In this document: positions 1 to 8,707 of the stretch, piece after piece
How positions within the stretch are numbered: position 1 is the first letter of the stretch
How the letters are laid out: each line of letters begins with the position of its first letter
From: an uncultured Fibrobacter sp.
Lineage (GTDB): Bacteria; Fibrobacterota; Fibrobacteria; Fibrobacterales; Fibrobacteraceae
Direction of reading: 5' to 3'
NCBI GenBank assembly: GCA_946414025.1
Contig: CAMKMX010000027.1
Span: forward strand, 1 to 42,261
DNA length: 42,261 nt
Program-made: the position numbers and the translations under genes
Notes under the pieces: model-generated
What the model was told of the DNA's origin: nothing
The model's database searches: none
Seen by the model: only the letters and a program-made list of their open reading frames with translations

Positions 1-1204
1 TCTCGATGGCAGCCTTCGCGACGGCGATAGAAACTTCCGTAAGCAGGCGCGGGTCCAAGGGCTTCGGGATCAAGTATTCCTTGCCGAAAGTAAAGCGCTG
101 TGCGTTGTAGGCGATGTTCACCACGTCGGGCACCGGCTGGTGGGCAAGCTTTGCAATGGCACGCACGGCGGCATGCTTCATGTGCTCGTTGATGCAGGTC
201 GCGCGCACGTCCAAGGCCCCGCGGAAAATGTAGGGGAAACCGATGACGTTGTTCACCTGGTTCGGGTAGTCACTGCGGCCCGTGGCAAAAATCAAGTCGC
301 CACGGCTCGCCATGGCCTCTTCGTAGCTAATCTCGGGAGTGGGGTTCGCCAGCGCAAAGACGATGGGCTGGTCAGCCATGCTGCGGACCATCTCCCGGGT
401 CAAAATGTTGCCCTTCGAAAGCCCCACGAACACGTCGGCACCCTTCATGGCGTCGGCGAGAGTCTCGATGTCGGTGCGGTCGGTAGCAAAGAAGGCTTTC
501 GCTTCGGTGAGGCCCTTGCGGTCCTTGCGGATAACGCCCTTGCTGTCGCACATCACGAGGTTTTCCTTCTTGAGACCGAGCGACAGGTAGAGTCGCGTGC
601 AGGCGCAAGCGGCTGCACCCGCACCGTTCACCACCATTTTTACGTCGCGGATGCTCTTGCCCGCCACCTCAATAGCGTTCAGCAGGCCCGCCGAAGAAAT
701 GATGGCCGTGCCGTGCTGGTCGTCGTGCATCACGGGAATATCCAGCTCCGCCTTGAGGGTGTCCTCGATCTCGAAGCACTCCGGAGCCTTGATATCTTCC
801 AGGTTGATACCGCCAAAGGTGGGGGCAATACCCTTCACGATTTCGATGAACTTCTTCGGGTCCTTCTCGTTGATTTCGATGTCAAAGACGTCGATGCCCG
901 CGTAAATCTTGAAAAGCAGGGCCTTTCCTTCCATCACCGGCTTGCCCGCGAGGGCGCCAATGTCGCCGAGCCCAAGCACCGCCGTACCATTACTGATTAC
1001 CGCCACCAGGTTTCCCTTGCCGGTGTATTCGTAGGCCAGGTTGTTGTCCTTCTCGATTTCGAGGCAGGGCACAGCCACGCCCGGAGTGTAAGCGAGGCCC
1101 AGGTCCGTCTGGGTGCTGTGGGGCTTGGTGGGCACAATCTCGATCTTGCCGGGTTTGCCCATGGAATGGTATTCCAGCGCCTGTTCCTTCAAATCCTTGC
1201 TCAT
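1..1204 (-). CDS. maeB: Malic enzyme, MaeB type (3' end outside the window)
   Basis: Oxidative decarboxylation of malate to pyruvate with NAD(P)H, a cytosolic link between the C4-acid and pyruvate pools. Reverse translation from the ATG at 1204 gives 401 codons that run off the window. The N-terminus resembles E. coli MaeB: PGKI..PTKP, then [53 protein letters not shown] and IDVFDIEI. Further on come the metal/substrate region HDDQHGTA and the nucleotide-binding stretch [11 protein letters not shown]. An AAGGAGG ribosome binding site lies 4 bases before this ATG and fixes the start. MaeB proteins often carry a C-terminal phosphotransacetylase-like domain; whether this one does cannot be seen. 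The enzyme identity is secure, cofactor preference is not. Confidence 0.93.
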   Translation of the reverse strand, partial: MSKDLKEQALEYHSMGKPGKIEIVPTKPHSTQTDLGLAYTPGVAVPCLEIEKDNNLAYEYTGKGNLVAVISNGTAVLGLGDIGALAGKPVMEGKALLFKIYAGIDVFDIEINEKDPKKFIEIVKGIAPTFGGINLEDIKAPECFEIEDTLKAELDIPVMHDDQHGTAIISSAGLLNAIEVAGKSIRDVKMVVNGAGAAACACTRLYLSLGLKKENLVMCDSKGVIRKDRKGLTEAKAFFATDRTDIETLADAMKGADVFVGLSKGNILTREMVRSMADQPIVFALANPTPEISYEEAMASRGDLIFATGRSDYPNQVNNVIGFPYIFRGALDVRATCINEHMKHAAVRAIAKLAHQPVPDVVNIAYNAQRFTFGKEYLIPKPLDPRLLTEVSIAVAKAAIE

Positions 1205-1276
1205 AAGGCCTCCTTTTTGCGGTGTGACGCGTGCAGAATACACTCCAACACGCCACCCTATCTTTGACGGAGGCCA

Positions 1277-1282
1277 AATATA
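1277..1282 (-). promoter_or_regulatory. Possible -10 box for the malic enzyme gene
   Basis: Minus-strand TATATT, about 70 bases before the malic enzyme ATG. The hexamer 17 bases further upstream (TTCTGT) is a poor -35. The same hexamer recurs before several other genes of the window, which is the main reason to record it. Confidence 0.3.
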
Positions 1283-1321
1283 GAAATTAAAGCTTGGCTA
1301 CAGAAAGAAGACCAGGTAAAA

Positions 1322-2422
1322 CTACATCCAGCCGCGCTCGGACGTGCCGGTAATACCGCGAATCTTCAGTTCGAAGTCATCCCTGTTGGTTGCCGCGTTC
1401 AGGGCCACGTCCAGGGAAATCTTTTCTTCGTTGTAGAGTTCCAGCAGGGACTGGTCAAAGGTCTGGCTATGATACTGCATATGGCCTTCGGCAATGGCCG
1501 TTTCCACCATAGGAAGCTTGTCCTTGTCCTTGATGTATTCCTTGATGGCCGCCGTATTCACCAAAATTTCGGCAGCAGGCACGCGGCCCTTGCCGTCCTT
1601 GGTGGGCAACAGGCGGAGCGAAATAATGCCAGCCAGAACTTCTGCCAGCAGCAAGCGGATTTCGTCGTGCTGGTGGGGCGGGTACATGGAAAGCACACGC
1701 TGGATTGTTTCGGTAGCGTTGGTGGTATGGATGGTGGCGAACACCATGTGGCCCGTATCCGCTGCCGTAAGCGCAATGGCCATAGTCTCCAGGTCACGAA
1801 TTTCACCCACCAGAAGCACATCCGGGTCCTGACGAAGCGCCGCACGCAAGGCGTTCGCGTAAGAAAGGGTATCCACGCCAAGCTCACGCTGAGAGATAAT
1901 GGCCTTGTTGTCGTTGTACAGGTATTCGATAGGATCTTCTACCGTAATGATATTCACCGACTCTTTCTGGTTGATGTAATCCAGCATAGAAGCAAGAGTC
2001 GTTGACTTACCTGAACCCGTCGTGCCGGTCACCAAGATAAGGCCGCGACGTGTCAAGGCCAAGTCCTTCACTACATCCGGGAGTCCCAGTTCTTCGAAGG
2101 GGGGAATCTTCGCCTTGATGTGACGAATCACCACGGCGATGGTGCCGCGCTGACGGAACACGTTCACACGGAAACGTCCCATGTCGCGGGCGCCGACGGC
2201 AAAGTCACATTCTTTATTAGCCTCGAAACGTTGTTTCTGATCCCGGTTCATGATATCGTCCAAGAAGGAATCCATCATGGCCGGATCGATGCGGGTATCA
2301 AAAATCTTGACTAGAGAACCATTGATACGAAAAATAGGAGGAGTTCCCACGCGAATGTGCAAGTCAGAGGCCTTGCTCTTTACCATTTCGCGCAGAAGTT
2401 GCTCTATCCTTAAATCAGCCAT
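1322..2422 (-). CDS. pilT: Type IV pilus retraction ATPase PilT
   Basis: Hexameric cytoplasmic ATPase that depolymerises type IV pili for twitching motility and DNA uptake. 366 residues, the usual PilT length. Visible: N-terminal PAS-like region starting MADLRIEQLLREMVKSKASD, Walker A GTTGSGKST (133-141), Asp box around EDPIEYLY (162-169), Walker B DPDVLLVGEIRD (199-210) and His box HMVFATIHTTNATETIQRV (225-243). The C-terminal helix reads AAIKEYIKDKDK where PilT normally has AIRNLIRE, so the retraction motif is recognisable but diverged. It starts three bases after the stop of the TPR gene, so the two are almost certainly co-transcribed. comEC at 32104 could be a functional partner in DNA uptake. 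PilU is a possible alternative name. Confidence 0.95.
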   Translation of the reverse strand: MADLRIEQLLREMVKSKASDLHIRVGTPPIFRINGSLVKIFDTRIDPAMMDSFLDDIMNRDQKQRFEANKECDFAVGARDMGRFRVNVFRQRGTIAVVIRHIKAKIPPFEELGLPDVVKDLALTRRGLILVTGTTGSGKSTTLASMLDYINQKESVNIITVEDPIEYLYNDNKAIISQRELGVDTLSYANALRAALRQDPDVLLVGEIRDLETMAIALTAADTGHMVFATIHTTNATETIQRVLSMYPPHQHDEIRLLLAEVLAGIISLRLLPTKDGKGRVPAAEILVNTAAIKEYIKDKDKLPMVETAIAEGHMQYHSQTFDQSLLELYNEEKISLDVALNAATNRDDFELKIRGITGTSERGWM

Positions 2423-2425
2423 TTA

Positions 2426-5023
2426 CTAGCCTCCAAACTTTTCATTGTAAATCTTGCGAACCTGTTCCAGGCGATCCTGGATTTCCTTGTTCTCGGGTTC
2501 CTTCTTGGCCAGGTCCTGGTAGATTTCCAAAGCCTTGTCGCAGATTCCCTGTTCCAAGTAGATTTCAGCCATGGTACGGGTATTCTGGCTTGCTTCCAGG
2601 TCCGCATTGACACTGTCCAGAGTAGCCGAAGGATCCTTCACAAGGCCGGCAGAAACCTCGTCATCAGAATCGCCGGACATCAAAAAGTCAACACCCTTGT
2701 TCGAAGGCTTTTCGACCGGCAAATCATCGTCATCACTTTCGAAGAGTCCCTTGAAAGCTCCCGATACTTCGGATTCCAGGTTGTCAAAATCCGTTTTCGG
2801 AGCGATAGCTTCGGCCTGAGGCTCGGCGGGCTTTTCTTCGACAGGAGAGTCTGCTGCCACATCGTCGCTTTCTCCAAACAAATTATCAAAGGACTTATCC
2901 AGGCCTTCTTCCAGGGATTCTGTCGAGATGTTCTTTTCTTCGACAGCGGCTCCGGTATTTTCTTCGTCGCTACCGAACAGGCTATCGAAAGCACCGCCCA
3001 TTTCTTTTTCGAAATCGCTCGCCCCTTCGGAGAAGGCATCGGCGTTGGCGGCAGGTTCAACAGCAGGCTGCGTTTCAGAATTCACCGAAACCTCGGCAGC
3101 GGGCTCTTCAGCAGCAGGCTCAGCAGTTTCCCCACCAATGGCGAGGTCTTCTTGCGGCAGGTCATCATCGCTGCCGAAAATAGAGCTGAAAGCGTTATCG
3201 ACGCTGCTTTCCACTTCCTTGTTCTCATCGGCGGGAACTTCCAATTCGGCAGAAGGTTCTACGGCAGGCTCTGCAGCAGGTTCTTCAACAGTCTGGGTTT
3301 CCTCTGCTGGAGTTTCTGCCATCGAAACATCGGCAGACTTCTGGAACAGACCCGATTCTTCGGGGAGATCGTCTTCCGCACCGAAGATAGAATCGATTGC
3401 ACCACCGACACTGTCAGAGGAATCTTCCTTCGCCGGTTCTGCCTCTGCAGACTTTTCGAACAGGGAATCTCCCGATGCCGGAGTTTCTTCAACAAGCGTT
3501 TCTTCGGACGACGTATCGGCAGACTTCTGGAACGGCGACCAGTCGCCTGCATCAACAGGCGTGTCGTCAAGACTCAGGGAATCATCGAGGGATTCCGCCG
3601 GCTGTTCCGCTTCTGCAGATTTCTGGAAAGCGGCAGGTTCTTCGGGCAGTTCGTCTTCGCCGAAAATATCACCGAACGCATCGTCGATGCTCTGGGGCTT
3701 GTCTGCAGCAGGGGGTGCGGAAACTGCATCCGACACCGCCGGTTCAGCTTCGGCAGGAGCATCGGCAGCCGATACATCGGCGGACTTCTGGAAAGCAGCG
3801 GGCTCTTCGGGCAGTTCGTCTTCGCCGAAAATATCACCGAACGCATCGTCGATGCTTTGGGGCTTGTCCGCAGCGGGGGCTGCGTTCGAAGTCGTCGAAG
3901 ATTCTGCGGACTTCTGGAAGGCGGCCGGTTCTTCGGGCAGTTCGTCTTCGCCAAAGATAGAGCCGAAAGCGTCGTCCACGCTCTGAGGTTTGTCCTCTGC
4001 AGCAGGAGCACTGAACACCTTGTTTGCATTTTCCGCCGCGGCAGGTTCATCATCGATGCCAGCGGAAAGATTCAAATTGGAGAAGGGAGATGCTGGAGCA
4101 GCGGGTTCCTCGGGCTCTAGATCGTCATCCACGCCAAAGAAACTGGACATGGCGGAATTCACATCCCCTCCAGAAATATCGTCATCGGCAGGGAACACTT
4201 CCGGTGCAGAAGGCGCTTCGGCACCGATGGATTCCATGGCGGAATCCAGGGAGGCCTGCAGGTTGTCCATGGCAGCCTCGTCACCGGCATCGGAATCCGG
4301 CATCAAGGCGGAAAGGGCCGCAAAGGGATCGTCAGCATCCCCAAGAGATTCAAACGCCGTGGTTTCAGGAGCCGCAGGAGCGGATTCCGCCGACGTAAAG
4401 CCAGCGTCGGAAGCCGTCTCTACAGGGGCTTCGTTCACAAACTCAAATCCGCTGCCAAACTTGGGTCCCTTCTCTTCTGCCGGGGCCATGCTCTCGGGAG
4501 ATTTTTCAAGGAAGGGAGCGTCATCTCCAAAGGAGAAGTTCAAGGAAGAATCGGCGTCCTCCGTCTGCAGTCCGGACATGGACAAATCGGACTCACTCAA
4601 CTCGACTCCGGCAGCGGCCGCTGTAGCGGCAGCCATTACGTCGTACTCGTCCTTCCAGAACTGGTCCAGAGGATCCATATCGTGGACCTTGCGGTAACAC
4701 TGGTTACGCTCGCTGACCTTCTCCAGTTTATCGTAGGCATCGCCCATACGTTTCTGAGCAGACAAGCAGAAGGGGTCCATCTTGAGAACCTTGGCGCATT
4801 CCTCAATGCAGCCCTCGTAGTCGCCCTTCTCGAACAAAATCTTGGTACGAACAAGATGAGCCGCAAGGTCACCCGGGTAGAGGGTCAAGCCGCCATCTAT
4901 ACGCTGCAAGGAGGTGTCTAGGTCACCAGCCTCTCTCTCCAGATCGGCCAGCCAGGCAAAAGCCTGGGTGTTCACTTTCTTTTTCCCGATGGTCTTTTTC
5001 AAAGTGTCCAACGTTACCGTCAT
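2426..5023 (-). CDS. Large acidic TPR protein with repeated IFGEDELPEE motif
   Basis: 865 residues, no signal peptide or membrane segment seen, so probably cytoplasmic. Residues 1-150 are TPR-like (WLADLEREAGDLDTSLQRID, DPFCLSAQKRMGDAYDKLEK), and the last 55 residues form another TPR (MAEIYLEQGICDKALEIYQD). In between lie about 600 very acidic, Ala/Pro/Ser-rich residues with about nine versions of a short motif of the form (D/G)(D/N)AFxxIFGxDDxLPEE and six of F(Q/E)KSA. Three copies are nearly identical at DNA level (about 3620-3720, 3780-3870, 3910-3990). It overlaps the upstream Trm112-like gene by ATGA, has a TGGAGG site, and is followed after 3 bases by pilT. Layout and context recall FimV-like pilus-hub proteins, but that is an analogy; no specific family is recognised. 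Confidence 0.85.
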   Translation of the reverse strand: MTVTLDTLKKTIGKKKVNTQAFAWLADLEREAGDLDTSLQRIDGGLTLYPGDLAAHLVRTKILFEKGDYEGCIEECAKVLKMDPFCLSAQKRMGDAYDKLEKVSERNQCYRKVHDMDPLDQFWKDEYDVMAAATAAAAGVELSESDLSMSGLQTEDADSSLNFSFGDDAPFLEKSPESMAPAEEKGPKFGSGFEFVNEAPVETASDAGFTSAESAPAAPETTAFESLGDADDPFAALSALMPDSDAGDEAAMDNLQASLDSAMESIGAEAPSAPEVFPADDDISGGDVNSAMSSFFGVDDDLEPEEPAAPASPFSNLNLSAGIDDEPAAAENANKVFSAPAAEDKPQSVDDAFGSIFGEDELPEEPAAFQKSAESSTTSNAAPAADKPQSIDDAFGDIFGEDELPEEPAAFQKSADVSAADAPAEAEPAVSDAVSAPPAADKPQSIDDAFGDIFGEDELPEEPAAFQKSAEAEQPAESLDDSLSLDDTPVDAGDWSPFQKSADTSSEETLVEETPASGDSLFEKSAEAEPAKEDSSDSVGGAIDSIFGAEDDLPEESGLFQKSADVSMAETPAEETQTVEEPAAEPAVEPSAELEVPADENKEVESSVDNAFSSIFGSDDDLPQEDLAIGGETAEPAAEEPAAEVSVNSETQPAVEPAANADAFSEGASDFEKEMGGAFDSLFGSDEENTGAAVEEKNISTESLEEGLDKSFDNLFGESDDVAADSPVEEKPAEPQAEAIAPKTDFDNLESEVSGAFKGLFESDDDDLPVEKPSNKGVDFLMSGDSDDEVSAGLVKDPSATLDSVNADLEASQNTRTMAEIYLEQGICDKALEIYQDLAKKEPENKEIQDRLEQVRKIYNEKFGG

Positions 5024-5280
5024 TTTTCCTCCAATGAGAGCGTAATCGCCTCGTCGGTGAGCAATACAGGAATGTCTTCGCGAATGGGATACAGCCGTTT
5101 CCCGTCTTCCGAGACCAAAGCTTCTGTCAAAGGTTCTGTTACGCGCTCACCGCCGACATTCTTTACCGAACCGGCAGAAATGGCGCTATTCAGCGACGAA
5201 AGCGTGCTTTCGTCCGCCATGCTGAGTTTACCCCTTGTTTCGGGGCAACATAGGATATCTAAAAGTGACCTGTCGAACAT
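5020..5280 (-). CDS. Trm112-like small protein (UPF0434/YcaR type)
   Basis: 86 residues. The beginning MFDRSLLDILCCPETRGKL and the end LYPIREDIPVLLTDEAI are the two conserved blocks of the Trm112p-like family; in members with a zinc site the first block supplies Cys residues, here only the CC pair at 11-12. The middle is longer and Ser-rich compared with the usual ~60-residue protein. Eukaryotic Trm112 activates methyltransferases; the role of the bacterial protein is poorly known. The stop overlaps the TPR gene start (ATGA), so it heads an operon with that gene and pilT. A modest AAGGTG site lies before the ATG. Confidence 0.8.
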   Translation of the reverse strand: MFDRSLLDILCCPETRGKLSMADESTLSSLNSAISAGSVKNVGGERVTEPLTEALVSEDGKRLYPIREDIPVLLTDEAITLSLEEK

Positions 5281-5357
5281 AACACCTTAAAAATCAACAA
5301 CTTACACATGAGTAAAAATAACTCAATTTTGTGGGAAACACAAAATACGGTAAGTTT
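5281..5357. other. AT-rich intergenic stretch with a short inverted repeat
   Basis: Separates the GT2-fusion gene (stop at 5358) from the Trm112-like gene (start at 5280). It contains GAGTAAAAATAACTC (5310-5324), an inverted repeat with arms GAGT/ACTC that could serve as an operator or lie inside the Trm112-operon promoter. No terminator is evident. Confidence 0.35.
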
Positions 5358-6923
5358 TTAATGCAGATTTTTTAGGTTAATTAGGGCAAATTCGCCGTTT
5401 TGCGGCTTCCCGATGAGCAAAAACACCCTCATCCCCAGTTTTTCCAGCCAGTGGAGGTCAAAATCCTCCCTTGTCCCCGAAAAATTGGAAACCACAAGCA
5501 GTTCATGGCAATCCGTTCTCTTGCAGATAGACTCCATCTCGGAATAACCGCCCAAAAGATGTTTTCTGTTTTCTGGAGACACAGTCCCAGGTTCACCGCT
5601 GACACAACCTAGGATTTCCATACCGGAAATCACATTGTGGGTATCAAACCATGGCTGGAGGGAATCCTCCCCACCACCCAGAAGGATTGAACGGTGGCGC
5701 TTTTTCGCAAAAATCCGATAAAAATAGAGAAACCAAAACATAAACCTCCTCCATGCCAAAAAGGCGAGAGGCACAAGAATCGTCGAAACGCAAAGGATCG
5801 CCATTGCAATGCCATCAAATTTTTCGGGATGCGTAAACCACCGATAGCCGGCAAAACTCAGTATCGGAATTAAATTGACCGGCATTTGAAACCAGTAAGA
5901 GTGTTTCCCTTCGAGACTTGAGCTGGCGTATTCTCCACGAACCGCAAAAAACAGCAGGTTTGCCACCGCGACAACCACAGCAAGTTGCCGGTCGGCAAAA
6001 ACTTCCAAATCCAAAAGACATGCAGCCCACAGAAACACCACTCCCAAATCAAGAAAGATTTTCCAGAACTGTGGAACCAAGCGAGAAAACACGCCAACGC
6101 TGGCAGCAATAACAATGCCCAAGAAAATAAGGAATTTTGGAACCAGGTAATAGGACCTGTGCTTTTTCACAAAAATCCACATAGCATTGTAGAAATCGAT
6201 ATAGGATTTTATGCGACGGGTACGACTGCTCTGCCCCCTGAAATGGAGGACATTTGTTACAGGCGTATAATAATTCTTGCAACCGGCGACCTTTGCCCGA
6301 AAGCACAAGTCCAAGTCTTCGCCGTACATGAAAAAGTCCTCGTCAAATCCATTAAGTTGTTCGTACAAATCCCGACGGATACAAAAGAAAGATCCGCTGA
6401 TGGCATCCACCTCGGTTATCTCGTCGGGGTTGGCATAAGTCATATTGTACGAAGAAAGTTTTTTGCTTTTGGGGAAAAGGCTAGCAAGGCCCAAGGTCTT
6501 GGAAATGGCCGAAAGCTCTGTCGGAAACGAGCGACGGCACGACCACTGCATGCTTCCGTCTTCGTTCAAGATACGGCATCCCACCGTACCGGAGTCCGGA
6601 TGCTCTTCCATGAATTGAAGAACTTCGCGAAAGGCGTTAGAAGAAACAATGGTATCCGGATTGACAAAAAAGAGGTACGGATTCTTCGCCCGCTTTTCCG
6701 CTAGGTTACAGCCCTTGCCAAATCCGAGATTCACCGAAGAATCAATCCACTCCACCGTCGGAAAATTCGCCTTGATTTCTGGCGTAATAGGCTCTCTGGA
6801 ACCGTTATCTAGGACTATCACCTGTACATCCAATCCCCGAGAGGCATCCTGAACAGACTTCAAGCATGCCGGCAAGAAGTCGCAGGAATTGTAGGCAACG
6901 ATGATGACAGAACAGGAGGGCAT
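5358..6923 (-). CDS. GT2 glycosyltransferase fused to membrane and Rossmann-like module
   Basis: 521 residues. Residues 1-260 are a family 2 glycosyltransferase of the rhamnosyltransferase (WbbL-like) type: SVIIVAYNS (5-13), VIVLDNGS (35-42), nucleotide-sugar metal motif FVNPDT (86-91), and FDEDFFMYGEDLDLCFRAK, the acceptor-side acidic motif. Residues ~260-410 hold about five hydrophobic segments. The C-terminal ~110 residues begin RHRSILLGGGEDSLQ and look like the nucleotide/CoA-binding region found before the catalytic domain of polyprenyl glycosylphosphotransferases, but the catalytic sugar-transferase domain is absent. No clear ribosome binding site precedes the ATG; a 7-base-periodic repeat (6924-6960) abuts it. 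Probably adds a sugar in surface glycan or glycoprotein assembly; donor and acceptor unknown. Confidence 0.85.
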   Translation of the reverse strand: MPSCSVIIVAYNSCDFLPACLKSVQDASRGLDVQVIVLDNGSREPITPEIKANFPTVEWIDSSVNLGFGKGCNLAEKRAKNPYLFFVNPDTIVSSNAFREVLQFMEEHPDSGTVGCRILNEDGSMQWSCRRSFPTELSAISKTLGLASLFPKSKKLSSYNMTYANPDEITEVDAISGSFFCIRRDLYEQLNGFDEDFFMYGEDLDLCFRAKVAGCKNYYTPVTNVLHFRGQSSRTRRIKSYIDFYNAMWIFVKKHRSYYLVPKFLIFLGIVIAASVGVFSRLVPQFWKIFLDLGVVFLWAACLLDLEVFADRQLAVVVAVANLLFFAVRGEYASSSLEGKHSYWFQMPVNLIPILSFAGYRWFTHPEKFDGIAMAILCVSTILVPLAFLAWRRFMFWFLYFYRIFAKKRHRSILLGGGEDSLQPWFDTHNVISGMEILGCVSGEPGTVSPENRKHLLGGYSEMESICKRTDCHELLVVSNFSGTREDFDLHWLEKLGMRVFLLIGKPQNGEFALINLKNLH

Positions 6924-6960
6924 GAGATAGTTATCAGTTTTCAGTTTTCAGTTGTGAGTA
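6924..6960. repeat. Seven-base-periodic array (ACTGAAA type)
   Basis: Reading on the minus strand, units CAACTGA, AAACTGA, AAACTGA, TAACTAT run directly into the start codon of the GT2-fusion gene. The same unit type lies before the Sua5 start (27287-27317). Confidence 0.7.
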
Positions 6961-7023
6961 CTGCGAATTTCAAGAAGCTACATTCAAAAAAACACACAGC
7001 TCATACGCGGTACTCAAAACTCA

Positions 7024-7737
7024 TTAGGCGAGTCCGAGCCTTAGTTTTAAAACGAGGAAAAACGCTTCGGAAATGATACCGCCGCTCATCTTGGAGGTCC
7101 CGCGTGTGCGGTCCGTAAACACGATGGGGATTTCCTTAACCCGAAGGCCCTTTTTCCAGATTTTGAAGGTGGTTTCAATCTGAAAGCAATAGCCGTCACT
7201 CTTCATCTTGTCAAGATTCAGCGCCTGCAGGGCCTCACGACGGAAACACTTGAATCCACCAGTGGCATCGCTTACCGGAAGCCCTGTCACAAGGCGGGTA
7301 TAGACGTTAGCGCCATAGCTCAAAATAAGACGGCGCAAGTCCCAGTTCACCACGCTGATACGGCGGTCCTGATAGCGACTGCCCAGCACTAGGTCGGCAT
7401 CTTCTGCCGTTTCCAAAAAACGGTTCAAGTCCGCAGGAGAATGGCTAAAGTCAGCATCCATTTCAAAGACGCGCTCGTAATCCCTCTCCAAGGCCCACTT
7501 AAAGCCCGTCACGTAAGCAGAACCGAGGCCCATCTTACCCTTACGGCGAATCAAGTGGATTCTCGGGTTCTTTTCCGATTCCGCCTGCACCAGGTCTCCC
7601 GTACCGTCGGGGCTTCCGTCATCTACCACCAGAATTTCCAGACAGGGATTCTGCTCCAGAATGGCCGGCATAATGAGAAGGATGTTTTCCTTTTCGTTAT
7701 AGGTGGGTATAATGACCAGGCTTTTCGGGTAAGACAT
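7024..7737 (-). CDS. Polyprenol-phosphate mannosyltransferase-like GT2 (DPM1 type)
   Basis: Predicted to transfer mannose (or a related sugar) from a nucleotide sugar to polyprenyl phosphate on the cytoplasmic face. The sequence from SLVIIPTYNEKENI through ILVVDDGSPDGTGDLV, GLGSAYVTGFKWAL, FEMDADFSHSP, LVLGSRY and ATGGFKCFRREAL matches the soluble dolichol-phosphate mannose synthase DPM1 family. At about 237 residues it has the length of the single-domain form without membrane helices. A GTG at 7755 would add six residues, but the ATG at 7737 has an AGAGGA site five bases upstream and is preferred. It follows a second GT2 of the same superfamily and a DUF2723 membrane protein, a set that could make and use a lipid-linked sugar. 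Confidence 0.9.
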   Translation of the reverse strand: MSYPKSLVIIPTYNEKENILLIMPAILEQNPCLEILVVDDGSPDGTGDLVQAESEKNPRIHLIRRKGKMGLGSAYVTGFKWALERDYERVFEMDADFSHSPADLNRFLETAEDADLVLGSRYQDRRISVVNWDLRRLILSYGANVYTRLVTGLPVSDATGGFKCFRREALQALNLDKMKSDGYCFQIETTFKIWKKGLRVKEIPIVFTDRTRGTSKMSGGIISEAFFLVLKLRLGLA

Positions 7738-7770
7738 AAATTCCTCTACATTCACTTACAATCTACAAAA

Positions 7771-8694
7771 TCATTCCTCGCCGAGAGTATCAGCAATGGG
7801 GAAAGTCTGCTTGCGGTGACCGTTTACCATCTCTCCAAGAAGTCCCAAGGAGAAAAACTGCACGCTCATGACCAGGGCAAAACCGCCTGCAAGCAGGAGC
7901 GGACGCACATGGAGCGCCCCCGTCTGGAGCCATTCGTAGCCAAAATAGCCGCAAATGCCCAGGCCCACCAGCATAAACAAGAGGCCGATCAGGCCAAAGA
8001 AATGAAGGGGCTTAGTCGAAAAGCTCCGCATGAACATTAGGGACACCAAATCAAGGAATCCTGACACCAAGCGGGAAATGCCATACTTGGACACCCCATG
8101 AACGCGGGCCCTGTGAGCCACGGGCATTTCGGTAATACGGAATCCCTGCCACTTGGCCATAACAGGAATAAAACGGTGGTAATCGCCATAAAGTTCGATA
8201 TAGCGCACCACAGAACGGCGGTAAGCCTTAATCCCGCAGTTGAAATCGTGAAGACGCTTCCCGCAAACCATGGAAACGGTCAAGTTGAAAAGCTTGGAAG
8301 GCCAGGTCTTGTGCCAAGGATCCAGACGCCGAATTTTCCAGCCGGACACCAGGTCATAACCCTTATCCAAAATCTTAATCATCTTGGGAATTTCCAGGGG
8401 GTCATCCTGCAGGTCGCCATCCAAGGTCGCAACATAATTACCCCTAGCTTTAGAGAAACCGAGAGCTAGCGCATCGGCCTTTCCACAGTTGAACTGGAAA
8501 CGGAACCCGCGAATAAAGGGGTATTCCTTAGAAAGGCTTTCTACAACATCCCAAGTGTTATCCCTGCTGCCGTCATCGATGATGATGACTTCGTAACTGA
8601 AGCCCGTAGGCTCAATGGCGGCTACGATTTCCTTGAGCAGTTCCGGAAGATTTTCGCTTTCTTCCTTGACCGGGATGACCATCGATAAATCCAT
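7771..8694 (-). CDS. Polyprenyl-phosphate sugar synthase-like GT2 with two C-terminal membrane helices
   Basis: About 307 residues. The GT2 domain (1-225) shows LSMVIPVKEESENL, VIIIDDGSRDNTWDV, CGKADALALGFSKA, VATLDGDLQDDP, DFNCGIKAYRR and the amphipathic region HGVSKYGISRLVSGFLDL. Two hydrophobic helices follow (about 232-255 and 265-290), the arrangement of GtrB/ArnC-like enzymes that load a sugar on undecaprenyl phosphate. Two adjacent ATGs occur at 8697 and 8694; the GAGG of the ribosome binding site is 2 and 5 bases from them, so the second is more likely. It lies 10 bases after the DUF2723 gene. Sugar identity cannot be read from sequence. Confidence 0.9.
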   Translation of the reverse strand: MDLSMVIPVKEESENLPELLKEIVAAIEPTGFSYEVIIIDDGSRDNTWDVVESLSKEYPFIRGFRFQFNCGKADALALGFSKARGNYVATLDGDLQDDPLEIPKMIKILDKGYDLVSGWKIRRLDPWHKTWPSKLFNLTVSMVCGKRLHDFNCGIKAYRRSVVRYIELYGDYHRFIPVMAKWQGFRITEMPVAHRARVHGVSKYGISRLVSGFLDLVSLMFMRSFSTKPLHFFGLIGLLFMLVGLGICGYFGYEWLQTGALHVRPLLLAGGFALVMSVQFFSLGLLGEMVNGHRKQTFPIADTLGEE

Positions 8695-8707
8695 CATGAC
8701 CTCAAAA

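Noticed and set aside
140..1267. 375-codon plus-strand frame
   Set aside because: Antisense shadow of the malic enzyme gene.
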